In this document: positions 1 through 13,352 of the stretch, in pieces | Layout of the letters: the number at the start of each line of letters is the position of its first letter | How positions within the stretch are numbered: the stretch's first letter is position 1 | NCBI GenBank assembly: GCA_947179485.1 | Contig: OX359245.1 | Span: forward strand, 67,939,067 to 68,003,066 | Source of the DNA: Allacma fusca | Taxonomy: Eukaryota > Arthropoda > Collembola > Symphypleona > Sminthuridae | Direction: 5' to 3' | DNA: 64,000 nucleotides | Notes under the pieces: generated by a model | What the model was told of the DNA's origin: nothing | Seen by the model: the letters and a program-made list of their open reading frames with translations, nothing else | Databases searched by the model: none | Program-made: the position numbers and the translations under genes

Positions 1-3000
1 TACCTCAAATTTTGATGCAATATTGTCAGAATTATTGAATGTCATTTAAAGTCACACCTTTAGATTTAGACAATTCTCAAGAGAGTATAATTATTATGCC
101 TTTATTTTATTTCCCTAGAAATTACATTGTCTAGAAATTAAATTTCATTGAACCCTTGAGGATGTTTGTGTGGAATAAATTGTCTTTTCCTGCAAATCTT
201 ATTACAACGATTTCCCCTACGCCGTGAAACCCTAAAGGCTCCGCCAGCTATTTCATGTGAACTCTTGGGAATTTGACAATTTGAAATAGATTGCATTTAC
301 ATGTCAGGGCTAATTGATTGCTTCTGTAGGGTTAGGACAATACTTGGAGATTTTGTCGCCTCTGTGTGTAAATTGATAAAATTTCCCTGTGCAATAATTC
401 TCACCAATAAGTATTTCAAATGTGAGAGGGTTCTTATTTCACTGGAATAAAATCCTTTGAATGGATGCGGCTTCCGAAAGTGTGACTCCTGCCTTGTTAC
501 CTTCGAATTCGAAACTAATATGTCTCAGCGTCTTTTATAAGGGAAGTTTTATTTTCATGTCGCTTGAATATCTCACTTTTCCCAGGGAGGATAATTTAAA
601 CCATTTGAATCGGATTTAGAATTGGGATCGGTATTTTATTCGTATTTTTGGTATTTCCGGGCTCTAGAAGCTCGAGGTACTAATATTTGAATTATATCGA
701 AATTTACAGCAAATATTTGAATAAATTACAGTGAAATTCTTATTTCACAAAACAAATACATTTGAATTGGAATTGGAATACATTAAGAGTTTTTAATCCA
801 TATATTTTGAATACTCCAACTTTGCTTTCGATAAAAAAGGATTGGCTCTCAAAACAAATTAAAAGAGTTGGCTACGAAATCTTCAATTCGAGTTAAGTTT
901 GAGATTTTTAAATATTTACGTAATTACTTTTAAGCAAATATTTTTTTCCAAGTAATTACGTATATCGCCACTGGCATTGGACCTTTACAAAATTTTTGCT
1001 TTTGATGTAGCATCAATGTAGTTGAAGATATTGACTTGATGCAAACAATAATATGAATTTTTAAATCTCCGTTTGCATTCCCGTAGGAAAGCACGCTCGT
1101 GTGATTTACTTCAGTCTCGTGCTCACAAGATATACATTTGATATTAAATATCCAGAAATTACATCTACACCACAGGACAGGGTCACCCTCACAGAAATCT
1201 ACATTGTGAAAGAATTGATGAAACTCTTGATATCTTTTCATCACTGCCATAGAAGTTCATGGGAAGTGCTTATTTTAATGCTCTGGCTTTGTAGTAGGAT
1301 TATGACAACACAAACTTTGCAAATTGGGTAAAACAATAAATTGTCCAAATATTTAAGGTCTCTAAAAAGGTAAATATAGTTTCCACGGAATCGTCACGTG
1401 AAGAAATTTCTGTTCACAGTTAAATTATTTTAATGTTTTCTCAGAAATTACATTCCTGGAAAATACATACGTTGGAAGCTTCTCTTAATTGTGAAATGTC
1501 ACTTGCTACTTCCTAGAATCCCTGTTTATTTAAAATGCATGGCCTCCACTGAAGAAATTGCAATTTTTGGATCTAACGCTGTAATAATATTATTATTCAG
1601 AGGGCCGCATCCCGAAATTCATTTTGTTCAACTCAAACCTTTCCCCCTTGATGTACAAATTTTTGGCCTAAAACCTGAGGCAAAAGAAACTCAATACGAT
1701 TTAGCAATTAAATGTCGGTACATTCCCATTTAATTTGAAGACTAAGTTAATGGCTCTTTTTTGTAATGAGCTCTTGCATGAAATAGTCTTTGATTATAAT
1801 ATTGAGGCTTTGTGGTTCTCTTACTCTGTGACTGAAAAGGTCTATCTAAAACGTTGTCTGCAACGACGTAATTAATTGTAAACTGAAGTAAATGAATATG
1901 TTTGGTAAATTAATAACGTACAGTACATATGTACATAAGCAAAGGGTTACAGTGTAATATGTACTTTGCTTTCAGATGGAATAAAGCACAGATTGCTCAT
2001 AGCTCATCAAAAAGGAGCCAAAATATAATTCCTTTGACATTGTAATCGTAATCTCACAAAGCTATGAATAACTGATTAACGTACAAAATATAGGTACAAC
2101 TGTAACACGCATTGAGACTCAGGTTCAAAGATTACTCTTTGTGGGAGTATATTTCTTCGTAATATATTTGGATTTCGGGGGTATTTTCGATTGACATGGA
2201 TTTCTCCGAAACAGCTCGTAATTAATCAAAACAAGTCTGGAGGAACGCATCGACAGGGTCAAAATTCCAGGGAAGGAGAGACACTTCTCTGAACTAACAA
2301 TTTTTTCCTAGGAATTTTGTCGTTCAGGAAAATGCTTCGGAACCCTCTGATTACATATAATGAGGTCACACGTGAGTACAACATTATACCTTCTCGTGTT
2401 AAACATTGTGGTCAAGCAAGGATCTAAAATGTGAGGAAAAGTTTATGAATTGTTACAAAATTTTAATTTCCTGAGGTCAAGTGAATAATCCAATCTTCTC
2501 TAAAATCAATATGGTTCTGAAAATTTAGGGTCAAGCAGACGTCAAAACACTCGCAATAGGGAACTTTGTATCATTTTGCCCCAAAAACCTGAAGGCTACT
2601 CTAATTATATCCCTATGTGATCTTCTGTACAAAATCATTTTAGATCCCAACGTGCGTCTGTTTTTTTCCCACGTGCTAAAACACCCTCCATGTAATAAAT
2701 ATTTCCTCACAGGAATTATTTTGATAGGAGAAAATTAATTGGGTGCACTCATCCGCCATATACAGTAATGATTAAAAGCTTCCGCTTTAGCACAATACAT
2801 ACATGCGTTCAAAGCTTATCTTTAAAAAAGTTCTGCTCCTTTACAGAATCCTCTGATAAAGTGGATTCCATGGAGTAACATGTGTTATACGCTAATTTTT
2901 GGATAAAAAATCCCGTGAAGTAAATATTAATTGAACTAACCGATTTCATAAAGCTTAAATGACTCTTCCCTATAAACAGATACTTATACCCTTGAATATG

Positions 3001-6000
3001 CCAAGGCCACGGTCAATAATATTGCAGCTTTAACCTTGTTATGGAAGCGTTTCATCATAGAACGACGCAAGCTGTAAGGAAGGACTGGCTGGAAATAATT
3101 ACTCATATTTTCTCGTTTAGCTCCCAACTTTGGATTATGGAATGCCTTTCTGTTCTCAGGCAGAATGACTTGACGCAGATGAAAGATATAAATAACTGAT
3201 TTACTCTATTCCTCTGTAATATTAATTTATTCCGCAAGGATGCTTAATATCTGAATATGAAGGAGCATTGGAATATTAAAGCATTCCTGTGATGTTTCCC
3301 TCCATCGTTAAATTAGCTCATGGAAATTTATGATCATCGAAAAATGTACTAATTGCATATTTCTCAACACAAATCCAAGCTCAGAGACACATGTTCTTCA
3401 CGTGCCTATAAATATATATTACAAATATACAACAGGCACGAAGGCTACCCTTGTTTTTGAAGAGTATAAGGGAAATTTTACAAGGATTATTTGATACGAT
3501 GGAATTAATTTGACTCTGAAATTTGTGAGAATTTCCTAGTGACATATAAAAAATGTGTTGGAATATTAAAAACTATTGAAGGAGCTTTAATTAAGCCCTT
3601 AGTGTACAATAATTTGGAATGCACTTTTGAAAAATCCTCAAGATTTTTATTTGAATAGATACCCAGGTAAGTATTAAGCATATGTTTGGGAAATTACGGG
3701 CAGAGTTTCCAGCTGCTCATTTTCAATAAAATATGTGAAAATTCCTTCCAAACGGAGAGGAAGGATGAAGAATGCAAAGCTGAACATTTATTAAATGATG
3801 CTGATATTTTCAGAAGTTATGATTCAAAGGTACATATAAGGTAGAGGAAATGTATATACAACATGAAAGGGATTTTTTTTTGTGATGAGACCTAAAGAAA
3901 AAAAGTTGCGAAAGTCTTCAAAGGAAAAAATTCTCATCAACGGGATCATAGTAAGTTTACTATAATTGCGTGTGTATTTAATAAGTACAGGAAATTGACA
4001 CTATTTTTTGGATTTTGGGGCAATGAGAGATAGTGAAATGCCGAATCTATATAGGATATACATACCTACTAGATATATGATATTCGATATAAATTGTAAT
4101 TGTAATTACAGAAAAGGCTGACGTTACAGCAGAATCTCATTTTGCCCCATGGACTGAAATTACTCTTTGAATTATCTTGAGATTATATTTCTAGTACAGC
4201 TCTGTTAAAGTGTTCGTACAAATGACTAGTGTATAAAGAATTTCTTAACAAAGGCTACATTTCCTCATTGAGATTTGATTCATCCCTTTTAGATAATGCT
4301 CTAGAACCTGCACACAAGATCCAATTAAAAAACATGTCTTGATGTGCACTGGTTTAAACTATAGACAGCAAATTTGCAGTAACTCAATGTCTTTAAAAAA
4401 ATTTCTTGCATTTACAAAGTCAAACATTTCCACCTCAGCAGTGTTTGGCTAAAATGGATTTTCCACATGAAAAATATTTTCCTTTAACTTTCAACTATTG
4501 TCACGAACTGCATAAAAGATACATATTGAAAATCTTTTGTCCACGTGAAGTTAATACTTTTGAAGGTAATAAGAACTGTAGGTGTCAGTACGAACTCACT
4601 GACGTAGATTCCCCATGTATGTTATTACATGCGTATACTCACAATCAGTAATAATGTCTGTAAATCAAGGACGGATGTTTCAATGCACCGGTACAAAAAT
4701 AACGCAAACAAGCCTAAATTGCATTTGTGTGGTGCTGGACGCCTTGTAATTACAGATAATGCTTTGAGAAGGATTTCTCTTACAGAGAGCATGCATTGTT
4801 TTAATTAGCGTTATATACAACCCCATTTGAAATTGAACAGGAGTAAATTACGCTTTTAATTACAAACCCTCTTGTAATACTTTGATAATGCAAGATTATA
4901 AATTTCCAACGTTAATGTATCCCAACCACTGGTTAATTATATTTTATATAAAGTCTTCAAAGGTACCGTAAAATGAGGGATCTTGAGTCACTCATTTTTC
5001 CCTGGTAATATTCGGAACGGAACGGGGCAGGAAAAATTTTCCCGTGAATTATCATCATATTTTTTGGTCTACTCTCTCATTATTTTTAACCCAACTCATG
5101 AAAAAGGTTTGAAGGATTATCTCATTTAAAAAAAAATTCTCCAAATTCCGCTCTTGCTTCCAATTCCTTCCCCCCATTTTAATATCCTATTGTTTGCTGA
5201 ATCCGTTTACTCACTGACCTGGAAACTTGTAAACACTCGAAGCATCCGTGGATTTCGATTAGTCTTAATGAAACCATCAGTTTGCTCCTCCAGGCTTCAG
5301 GCGTCACAGGCGAATTCATTAAACTGCAGCTATTACAGTACATTCAATCTGGCTCCATGGATATAAGGCAAAATTTCCTGGAGAGTATTGAAATTTCTAT
5401 GGAAAATTTCAGCTTTTACGTAACTCCATCTCCGGTGGATCCAGATCGATCATAACCAAGAAATTCCAATACAGCTGGTACTGTATAGACATCATCATCA
5501 TGAAACGCCACTACGTGCAAAATAGCGTTCATTCGTGGAGAATTCAAATCTCGAGCATGACTGGTTTTCAAGGATCTCGTGATCTTGTAATTCAATTAAA
5601 GCAACTTTTTTCGATTGAGTGGGTGAAATAGGGAGAGATGCATCAAAGCGGAGTTTGCAACCCGGAAATTTGATAAAATGAAAAATTTTGGTAAGTAATT
5701 AAATTTAGCGTTTATACTCGATGACAGAATTGGAAGGATATGAATGTCATTTTAGATTATTACATGCAAGTGAAATACTTCCAGCTGCTAGGAGTGAAAA
5801 TATTCCTGAGATTCTGAGGTGATTCCCTTCTGTCAGAGTTGAGGATTTTCATTACAGATGTGACCGAATTAAGCTTTTGAAACTTCTTAGGTCCTACTGA
5901 CAACTGACTCTAAAAGAAATAAAACCCTTTTCAATATATAATAGAAAGTGATGTAATAATCCGCGGAACTATAGGTACATATATACGCTAAACATGGATT

Positions 6001-7976
6001 AAGTCGAGAAATTGTATAAAACCAAAGACGCTAAAATAAAGTGAATCTTACATCCAACATTATTATGTAACCTTCATTAAAATGATACGAGAATTACTTC
6101 CTACGTAATTCACAGATACTAAAGTCCCGAACACGGGCTTCCACATAAACACTGGAGCGTATGAAAATCCTAAATCCGGATTTCTGACTCTTCACTTACA
6201 TTTTCGACTTAATAATTGTCAACGAAGAATAATACAAACAGGATTTAATATAATCACTCTCAATGCTAGGTTACGGGAAAAATTTCCGTAATTTATATAC
6301 TGGATCATTAATAATTATTACATATGAAAAGGCTGAGTTCAAAATATGAAGGGGTTCTATATATGTATGTGTCCAGTTTATTATTATTCTAGCAGGAAAA
6401 AAATAAAGTTCCATAAAGAGAGTACAAAATTGACAGCTTTGAGTAATTATCTATTTATATATAATTGTATTATTATTTATGAGCGTGCCATTCAACGCAA
6501 AGCCGTAAATATCTCTTTGAATCAGGAGTTATATGTACATAGCATTAAAAGTAATGAGATGATGATTCCATCATTAAAATGTAAGTAGCATGATTTAACA
6601 ACCTCTCAATCCAGATCGAGTTATACGTGTAGGAGCTGGAATATCTTCATTTACGGTTGGTTGCTGGCAAATAAAGTCAATACATTTCTTTGAATCATAC
6701 GATTGCGCAAGCATAATAAATTTGATGACTCAAAATGTAAGATGGTAAAGGATCATATGATTTTAGGATTCGAGCACGTACTTTTACTACATTCGACATT
6801 AATACCTGGGCTGAGCTTTACAAATTGGAATAATTTTGTTCCCAGTTCAATGACACACAGCAGGTTATTCAGGAATGTTTTGAGTCATGAGGAAACAGGA
6901 AGTTAAAATGTACTGGAACGTTCCAGGATGCATTCAGAAATACTACATTTAAATAAAATAGGGGAAAAAAACATGTAGTAAGCCCTTGACTTATAATTTG
7001 TACCATTAACATTATTTTTACTGTGTTCGGAAAGCTTTTCAATAGGAAGAAAAAATCTCATCGGACGATAATTAATAATAATTCTTCAAATATAGAAACC
7101 CTATTTAAATGCATTTATTTTTTTTTATGTACATACGTTGTCCCTGTCAATGACCATAGCTGAATAAAAGGGTTTACACAATTCCCTTGCCTCTTCATGG
7201 GCTGGATCTCTTATGAGAACTACTTTATATGGAGAATTTAATTAATTCCCCAAACCAAAGTCTGAGATTTGCCAAGAACTCACTCCCACTTTGAATCCCT
7301 GGAATTACTATTATACAATCAAAGCATTAAATGTTAGAATTTTCCAAGAAAGAGCCAGGTATTTTACTTACAATAGTATCCTGTCTTTGTAGAGAGTAAT
7401 CGAAAATGCTCCTCAGTGCTTTTCAAAGAGCTTATCTGTTTTGACGGTAATCTAAATTTATAGGACACTGGGTATAAGTCACTAGGGACAGACAAGCCGG
7501 TAAATTGGAAAATCCTTATTAAGCCACACAATGTACATCTATACTAGAAGTTACAAAAGTAATGCCTTCTTTGTATTGATGAGGGCTCCTAAAAATTTCG
7601 CATTTGACTTTTATAATATATGATTGCTTAGCAAGGAAAATAAATCCCGGGAAAAAAGAAATTGTCACATGCACAAAAGGAAATAAATATTTGCGCAATG
7701 TCTCCGTAGGGAATTGAAATTTGATGGAAATAAACTCTTTGAAGGTCTCTGCATCCCAAGATTTTATTACTGGGAAGGTTTCTGTCTATACATTTCTAGA
7801 TTACTCTAGATTTTGTGTTACACAAAAAATGTGTCAGGAAGGATTTAGGATTGCCACTGCCCAAATATTCACTCTTATACAATATTCGTCCGTGCTTGGT
7901 TCTGTTAAAAACATCAATGTAAATAGGATTTCGCAATCTTATATGCATATCTATATTATAGCATTATTATATTTGG
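1..7976. other. AT-rich region, no gene recognised
   Basis: Long AT-rich sequence with many in-frame stops on both strands. The short open frames (none above about 110 codons) have no recognisable domain, no consistent splice pattern and no repeat to another part of the window. It could be intergenic DNA or part of a large intron. I see no RNA gene, satellite or recognisable transposon in it. Confidence 0.6.
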
Positions 7977-8008
7977 GAGATTGCGTTGGAAATCACTTAT
8001 GACACTTA
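7977..8008 (+). repeat. Outer terminal inverted repeat, left
   Basis: Pairs with 13601-13632. Ten identical bases (GAGATTGCGT), five mostly different, then seventeen identical (ATCACTTATGACACTTA). Confidence 0.75.
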
Positions 8009-8399
8009 TGAAACTTATAGAACGTAACAATTCAAAATGACGTCAGTTTCCATAGTTGCGCGTACGTGACGTCACTTTCCGCTACGTATAGAACTTATGG
8101 CGCGAATCTATACGTTTAACGTATCGACTCACGTATCTTACAGTTCCCAGTTTTCAGTAAAAGTAATCAAAGTTTGAAATTCTAATTAAAATAAGTTATT
8201 AATGCTTAAGAGCAATAATTACTTTAATTTTCTATATAAAGAAAAGTTTCTTAGTTCTTATTTGTTAAATTTTAAAGTTAATGTATTCTATGATTACGCA
8301 TTGTTCAGGTAATCCTCCAGGTTTCGAGCCTCAATCTTGAAACTTGACTCTCGTACTCATATAATTATAACCATTTGCTAGTATTGCCGTTACTGTGTA

Positions 8400-8433
8400 C
8401 CCTAGTAGAAGAGCTTGGTAGCATGAACGTCAG
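8400..8433 (+). repeat. Inner terminal inverted repeat, left
   Basis: CCCTAGTAGAA is identical to the right end. The next stretch matches after a small gap (GGTAGCATGAACGTCAG against GGTAACCTGGACGTCAG). Confidence 0.8.
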
Positions 8434-8438
8434 ATTCA

Positions 8439-8469
8439 GGTCCCGAACGTCTATAGACGTTCCGGGACC
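8439..8469. repeat. Near-perfect 31 bp palindrome in the subterminal region
   Basis: GGTCCC, then GAACGTCTATAGACGTTC, then a GGGACC arm. The two halves are reverse complements apart from one extra base in each arm. It lies just inside the left end of the inner transposon and contains two ACGTC motifs head to head, so it is a good candidate for a transposase-binding or hairpin site. Confidence 0.6.
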
Positions 8470-8822
8470 AAAATGAAATGGTAAATGAATTATTTGACAG
8501 TACTTGCAACGTTACAGCAACGTATTTTCTGGACGAAGAATTGCAGTAGTTACAGAAACGTTCTGCAAACGTCTGTACTTTACGTTAAGATTTGACGTCT
8601 GGCTTCCGTTACCATCTGTACCATAAATTACTAAAAAAAGGTTTTCACGTGGGTATGTATAATATTGTGCACTAAAACCAAACACATTTGAAATTTTGTC
8701 CATCTTAGAAGTACCACGCCAATTATAAGCGCTTCACGGGTCTCTTGGTTTTAAAACGGTAAGTGAATTAATTTTCAATGTAAATTGATATACCTTTACT
8801 AGGTTCACTGCTCGAAATTGCA

Positions 8823-10889
8823 ATGCCAAAAATTGTTAGTAAAAGGCATTTTCGCAGATTAGTTAGTAGGGCTGTGGACAATGAATTACAGTCAATATCC
8901 AATCATGGAAATATAAGTGCTGTTTTCCAACCAGTAATGCAAGAAGCCCAATTTGTAGTGCCAATTAAACAAACTGTCTCAACTCCTAATAATTCGACTT
9001 CTAGCCATGATGTACTTCCGCCCCAAGAAGATTATTGTTTCCTAGAAACTAATGCTGCAAGCGATAGCATTTATGAACACCATAGTTCAGATGAAGAAAT
9101 CTTGGAATCATCGAGTAGCGACGGATTGGATAACGATTCGGATCGTGATAACGATACTCAAAAAAATTTAACCGACCAGCTTAAACACTGGGCTACGTCT
9201 GAATGTATCAAGCACTCTTCCTTGGATAGGTTGCTTCAAATTTTGAGAGACCGTAACCCAGACCTGCCCAAATCATCTAAAACTTTGCTTCAAACTCCGT
9301 GTTCATCCACAACATTTTTTTCAAATAATGAAGAACATTTGTACCTTAGTGTTGTTGAAGGTATTAGAACGAAGGTAAAAAGCGGGCTTGTCGAAGAAAC
9401 TACAAAATTAAGCTTAAATTTTAGCATTGACGGAATACCCCTTTATCAAAATTCAAGGAAATGTTTCTGGCCTATTCTTGCATTAGTTAAAGAATGTAAA
9501 GACAGGACACCATTCCCAGTTCAAATTAGTTTGTGCAATTCTAAACCAAAAGATCTGAATTCATTTTTTGAAGAATTTATTTTGGAAATGAAAGGAATTC
9601 TCGAAACTGGAATATTAATTAATAGTACTAATTACACCATTGATTTAAATAGTTGCCTGTTTGTTTGCGACGCTCCAGCTCGTGCATTTATAAAATCCTG
9701 CAAAGGTCATACTGGCTATTTTGGGTGCGAGAAATGTGAAGCAGATGGAGTATGGCGAAGAAAGGTGACATTTCCAACACACTCGTCCCAATTAAGAACA
9801 GATGCCAGTTTTACCTCCCGATCACAAGAGGAGCATCACCTGCCACCATATTTGACACAGAAGTCGCCTCTTGAAACTATTGGAGTGGGGATGATCAGCC
9901 AAATCGTTCTCGACTACATGCATTTAGTGTGTCTTGGTATTGTGAGGAAAACGATCTCATTGTGGTTTCGGGGTACCTTGTCAGTAAGGCTGTCTACCAA
10001 CCAGTCAAATTTAATTTCAGTACATATGCAATCAATGAGACACGATATACCCGTAGAATTTCAACGCAAACCAAGAGATTTAAATTTAAGCGATCGCTGG
10101 AAAGCTACAGAATGTAGACTTTTTTTGTTATATGTTGGCCCTGTTGTGTTAAAAAATGTTGTTAAACCAGAAGTGTACTCCAATTTCTTAATCCTTAGTG
10201 TTGCCATACGCATTTTACTAGGGAATAAACCTCATTTATACCCTTTTGCTAAGGAACTTCTTCAGCTGTTTGTGACACATTACAATAAGTTATATGGATC
10301 TGAAAATGTGGTTTACAATGTGCACAATTTACTTCATTTAGCAGACGAAGCTATTTTACATGGCAATCTTGACTCGTTTAGTGCTTTTCCGTTCGAAAAT
10401 TATTTAGGGCAATTAAAACGACAACTTCGATCTGGAAATAAACCTCTTCAACAAATACACAGACGGTTGGTAGAGGCTAACCAAGTACGTGCCAGCGACC
10501 GAGCGGACAATTATCCTAAACTTCAGAGTCCACATTCTCTAGGTCCACTTTTAGTTGGATTTAATGGTGCCCAGTTTAAAAAATATGTGGACAAAAACTT
10601 TGTCCTAAGTACTCATTTCAAAGATTCATTTTGTCAAACCAAAGACGGCAGTGTTCTGCAAGTTTGTAATATTTTGAAAATGGTTGAACGCATTGTTTTT
10701 ATTAGCAGAAAATATGAAGTGGTCAGAGAATTATTTGAATACCCTATTTCCTCTAAAATTCTGTCAATATTTGTTGTTAACCTTTCCAGCACACACTTAA
10801 ATATCTGTGACTCAAGTGCAATAGTTCGTAAGATGTTTCCAGTAAGAACAGGATCTGAAGTGATTGTGTTTCCGTTTTGTCATTGTTAA
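8823..10889 (+). CDS. TNP2-like (CACTA/EnSpm-related) transposase, intact
   Basis: Single-exon frame of 688 codons, much the longest host-strand frame in the left third of the window. The N-terminus is basic (residues 1-20), followed by an acidic Ser/Asp/Glu-rich linker (about 80-125). The presumed catalytic core has an SIDGIPLYQNS segment (about 203-213), VCDAPARAFI (about 280-289), a CxxC knuckle in GYFGCEKCEADGVW (about 298-311), and VLDYMHLVCLG (about 360-370). The C-terminal part has NVHNLLHLADEA followed by SAFPFENYLGQLKRQLR, which resembles the DUF4218 region that accompanies TNP2 in plant CACTA elements. The three Asp-containing segments are plausible DDE residues, though I infer this from pattern alone. 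It starts at the first ATG after a 390 bp leader inside the left inverted repeat. Confidence 0.8.
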   Translation: MPKIVSKRHFRRLVSRAVDNELQSISNHGNISAVFQPVMQEAQFVVPIKQTVSTPNNSTSSHDVLPPQEDYCFLETNAASDSIYEHHSSDEEILESSSSDGLDNDSDRDNDTQKNLTDQLKHWATSECIKHSSLDRLLQILRDRNPDLPKSSKTLLQTPCSSTTFFSNNEEHLYLSVVEGIRTKVKSGLVEETTKLSLNFSIDGIPLYQNSRKCFWPILALVKECKDRTPFPVQISLCNSKPKDLNSFFEEFILEMKGILETGILINSTNYTIDLNSCLFVCDAPARAFIKSCKGHTGYFGCEKCEADGVWRRKVTFPTHSSQLRTDASFTSRSQEEHHLPPYLTQKSPLETIGVGMISQIVLDYMHLVCLGIVRKTISLWFRGTLSVRLSTNQSNLISVHMQSMRHDIPVEFQRKPRDLNLSDRWKATECRLFLLYVGPVVLKNVVKPEVYSNFLILSVAIRILLGNKPHLYPFAKELLQLFVTHYNKLYGSENVVYNVHNLLHLADEAILHGNLDSFSAFPFENYLGQLKRQLRSGNKPLQQIHRRLVEANQVRASDRADNYPKLQSPHSLGPLLVGFNGAQFKKYVDKNFVLSTHFKDSFCQTKDGSVLQVCNILKMVERIVFISRKYEVVRELFEYPISSKILSIFVVNLSSTHLNICDSSAIVRKMFPVRTGSEVIVFPFCHC

Positions 10890-11097
10890 TTCACCAACTT
10901 TTGTCAATGCAATGTAATTCAAAAGTGCAATTAGTTCCTATAATGACGTTAGTAGACACTAAAAGGTTAAGGAAAGTCACTGTCCATTGATGATAGTAAA
11001 TATACGATTTTACACGCATATGTATTTTAATGTTCGGGAACATTATTTAATACTACTCAATGTGTTTCAAATCTACTTTAATTTAAATAGGTTCAAA

Positions 11098-12827
11098 ATG
11101 TTTGCTGTCGTTGATTTCACAACTGAGAAAGCAAGTGATGGAACCACGCCATGTGAAATTGTTCACCTGGCATGGGTCAGTTCAGACTTACAGTCTTGCA
11201 GTTGGCCTGGAAACAGTCAATATGGAAAGGCTTTTAGAAAAGGAGGTCAACCGGAAGAAAACTGGAAACGATGTCCAATCAAAGTCAAACACTTGTCAGG
11301 TTGTGTAGACTAAAATTAATTTTAAAATTCGCCACCGATACTAATTACAAATTCGTATTTCTAATTGTTGACTACAATAATTTTAATGTTTGATTCATTA
11401 TTTTTAGCCGATCTCCAGTTAACTCGGGAATACCGAGACAAAATATTAGATGGATCTTCGTGTACTGAAACCCCAGATAAAATGATTACTACGATTTCAA
11501 GCGGGAGAAGGAATGTTCGTAGAGCTCCACTGACTCAAGTGACTCAGGTGATGAGGGTGTTCCGAAGAGACTTAAAACACTTCCAGAACCACCAGTAGTA
11601 CCTACTTCCTATTTCACCCTACTGGATAATTCTGCTTGTGATATTGTTCAGCAGACAAACTCCACAATAACTGCCAGAAATATTCTTCCAAGAACAACGT
11701 CGTCTCAACAGAATTCAGTCGAGATAGCAACAGGGGGCAACTTCCCAGAGCATTGCAATACAGACCGTCCCGCTGGACAATTTTCAAGTTAGTTTTGTTT
11801 TTTCTTGCCACTCGAATTGAAAGAACCCATCACGGAGAACCAAATATTTACTAGGAATGTTTTGGTATGTTACGGCGTTAGTTTAATTTCGTTCAAAATA
11901 AACCGAACTTTCAAAACATCAGTTCGTCACATTCAATTGTAATATTAGTATGCCGTGTTAAAACAACTGATTATAGATAATTACTAGTGTGCAAAGTACA
12001 GTCGGTTTTGTTAAATGTGAAGCACTTTCGATACATACGTAAGTGTATTTGGTTTCAGATTTGGACAAGTCTGTTTTGAGGCGTCTGGAGCGTTTAGAAA
12101 GAAAAATAGATGAAGTCCATGAGTTCATGAGAAAGCTCAAAGATTCTGGGAAGGCTTTGACGGAGACACCAGAAGGTGCACCAAGTCTTCCACTTCAAGA
12201 TTTGCCCCTTTTGGATGTTTTGGAAACCTTTCTGTTGCAGGAGAATGGTCTGAAATCAATGGTATGGGACCTTAGTTAGCGTTTTGGCTTTTAAATTGTA
12301 TCACATTGTTCGCCTGCGTGTCTATGTATGTACGTAAATAACTATTGTATTTATGAATAGTCAAATGTTTGTATTCATTTATTCTGGGAATTTAGGTAAC
12401 TTGGGTGTCTAAAACTGGAGGTTCTGGAGGCAAGGATGCTACTGAACGAATTATGGGGGCACTTTTTACCAATTCAGTAGCTTCGAAGCTCAATTGGAAA
12501 GGAGTGGTCAAGAAGGGAGTTGTTCCGAAAATCGGAATTAAACAATTTCCTAGAATTGTTATATTAATTAAGAGTATGCTCGTAAATTTTGTTTATATTG
12601 TAGTTATTATTATTATCTTAAAGCAGACATAATACAATTATAAATTCCATATAAAAATGTTATACTTATGTGTACATTATATTTTAGGATGCGTTCAGAC
12701 GATTGAAGAAAATACTACAGATAAATGTATTGAAGGCTACATTAAAAATTGGCTCAAGCACTCTAAACGCCGGGGAATCAACCCAATTCCTGCTTCAATC
12801 CCACGTGTTTCAGAGGAAGAATATTAA
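11098..12827 (+). CDS. DUF4806-domain protein carried by the transposon, five exons, one frameshift
   Basis: Proposed exons are 11098-11299, 11408-11787, 12059-12261, 12396-12573 and 12688-12827, each bounded by GT/AG and with matching phases. The N-terminal exon (MFAVVDF...WPG...W) resembles the tryptophan-containing start of arthropod DUF4806 proteins. The middle is Ser/Asp/Pro-rich with KRLK. Exon 3 gives a charged helix (LRRLERLERKIDEVHEFMRK), probably a coiled coil. Exons 4-5 give the DUF4806-like block: GGKDATERIMGALFTNSVAS, LNWKG, FPRI, then EGYIKNWLKHSKRR. The reading frame shifts once near 11535 in exon 2, where the coding signal moves to another frame (DSSDSGDEGVPKRLK). So this copy is probably damaged unless a small unrecognised intron lies there. 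The domain has no known biochemical function. Its place inside the transposon suggests an accessory DNA-binding role, or a captured host gene. Confidence 0.6.
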
Positions 12828-13352
12828 TTTCGATGCGTGGCTTTTATGTATCATTTAAAGTGGTAGATTAATAAAATAATGTTTACTCTCGCCCGAATTC
12901 AAAATGGAATTGTGAGCATTTCCACTTTTAGAAGGATTTTGATAATTGTTTTTTACCCTGACCCTAAATTTTCTGTCTTGGCAGAACCAGGGTGTACCGC
13001 CCCGTCCATCTACTTTTAATAATTGCTTATTATAACTGTATGCATTTATTAATGAACAAATTAATAAATTGAATTATACTAAAAACATGTACGTAATCAA
13101 TACTTATTTCTTACTGAACTACCAATTTCACAATTTAAAACAAAAATGGACCAGACTATAGTCATAAAGCACTAAATAATTCCCGTTGACAATACGTTAC
13201 AAATTGACGTCCCTGCAACGTTTATTTTAGGCGTTCATTAAACGGTTCTCAAGCTGGTTGCCCTAACGTCAAAAAAGCGGACATTTGTTGCTCGCATGAA
13301 CGTCCGTACGTGACGTTGAGGTGACTACTTGACGTCAATTTTTGATGTCGCA

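Noticed and set aside
12859-13013. Possible further CAGGGGTGGATT MITE inside the TNP2-like element
   Set aside because: Only the AGATTAATAAAATAATG-like left part and a CCATCTAC right part are reminiscent; too worn to claim.
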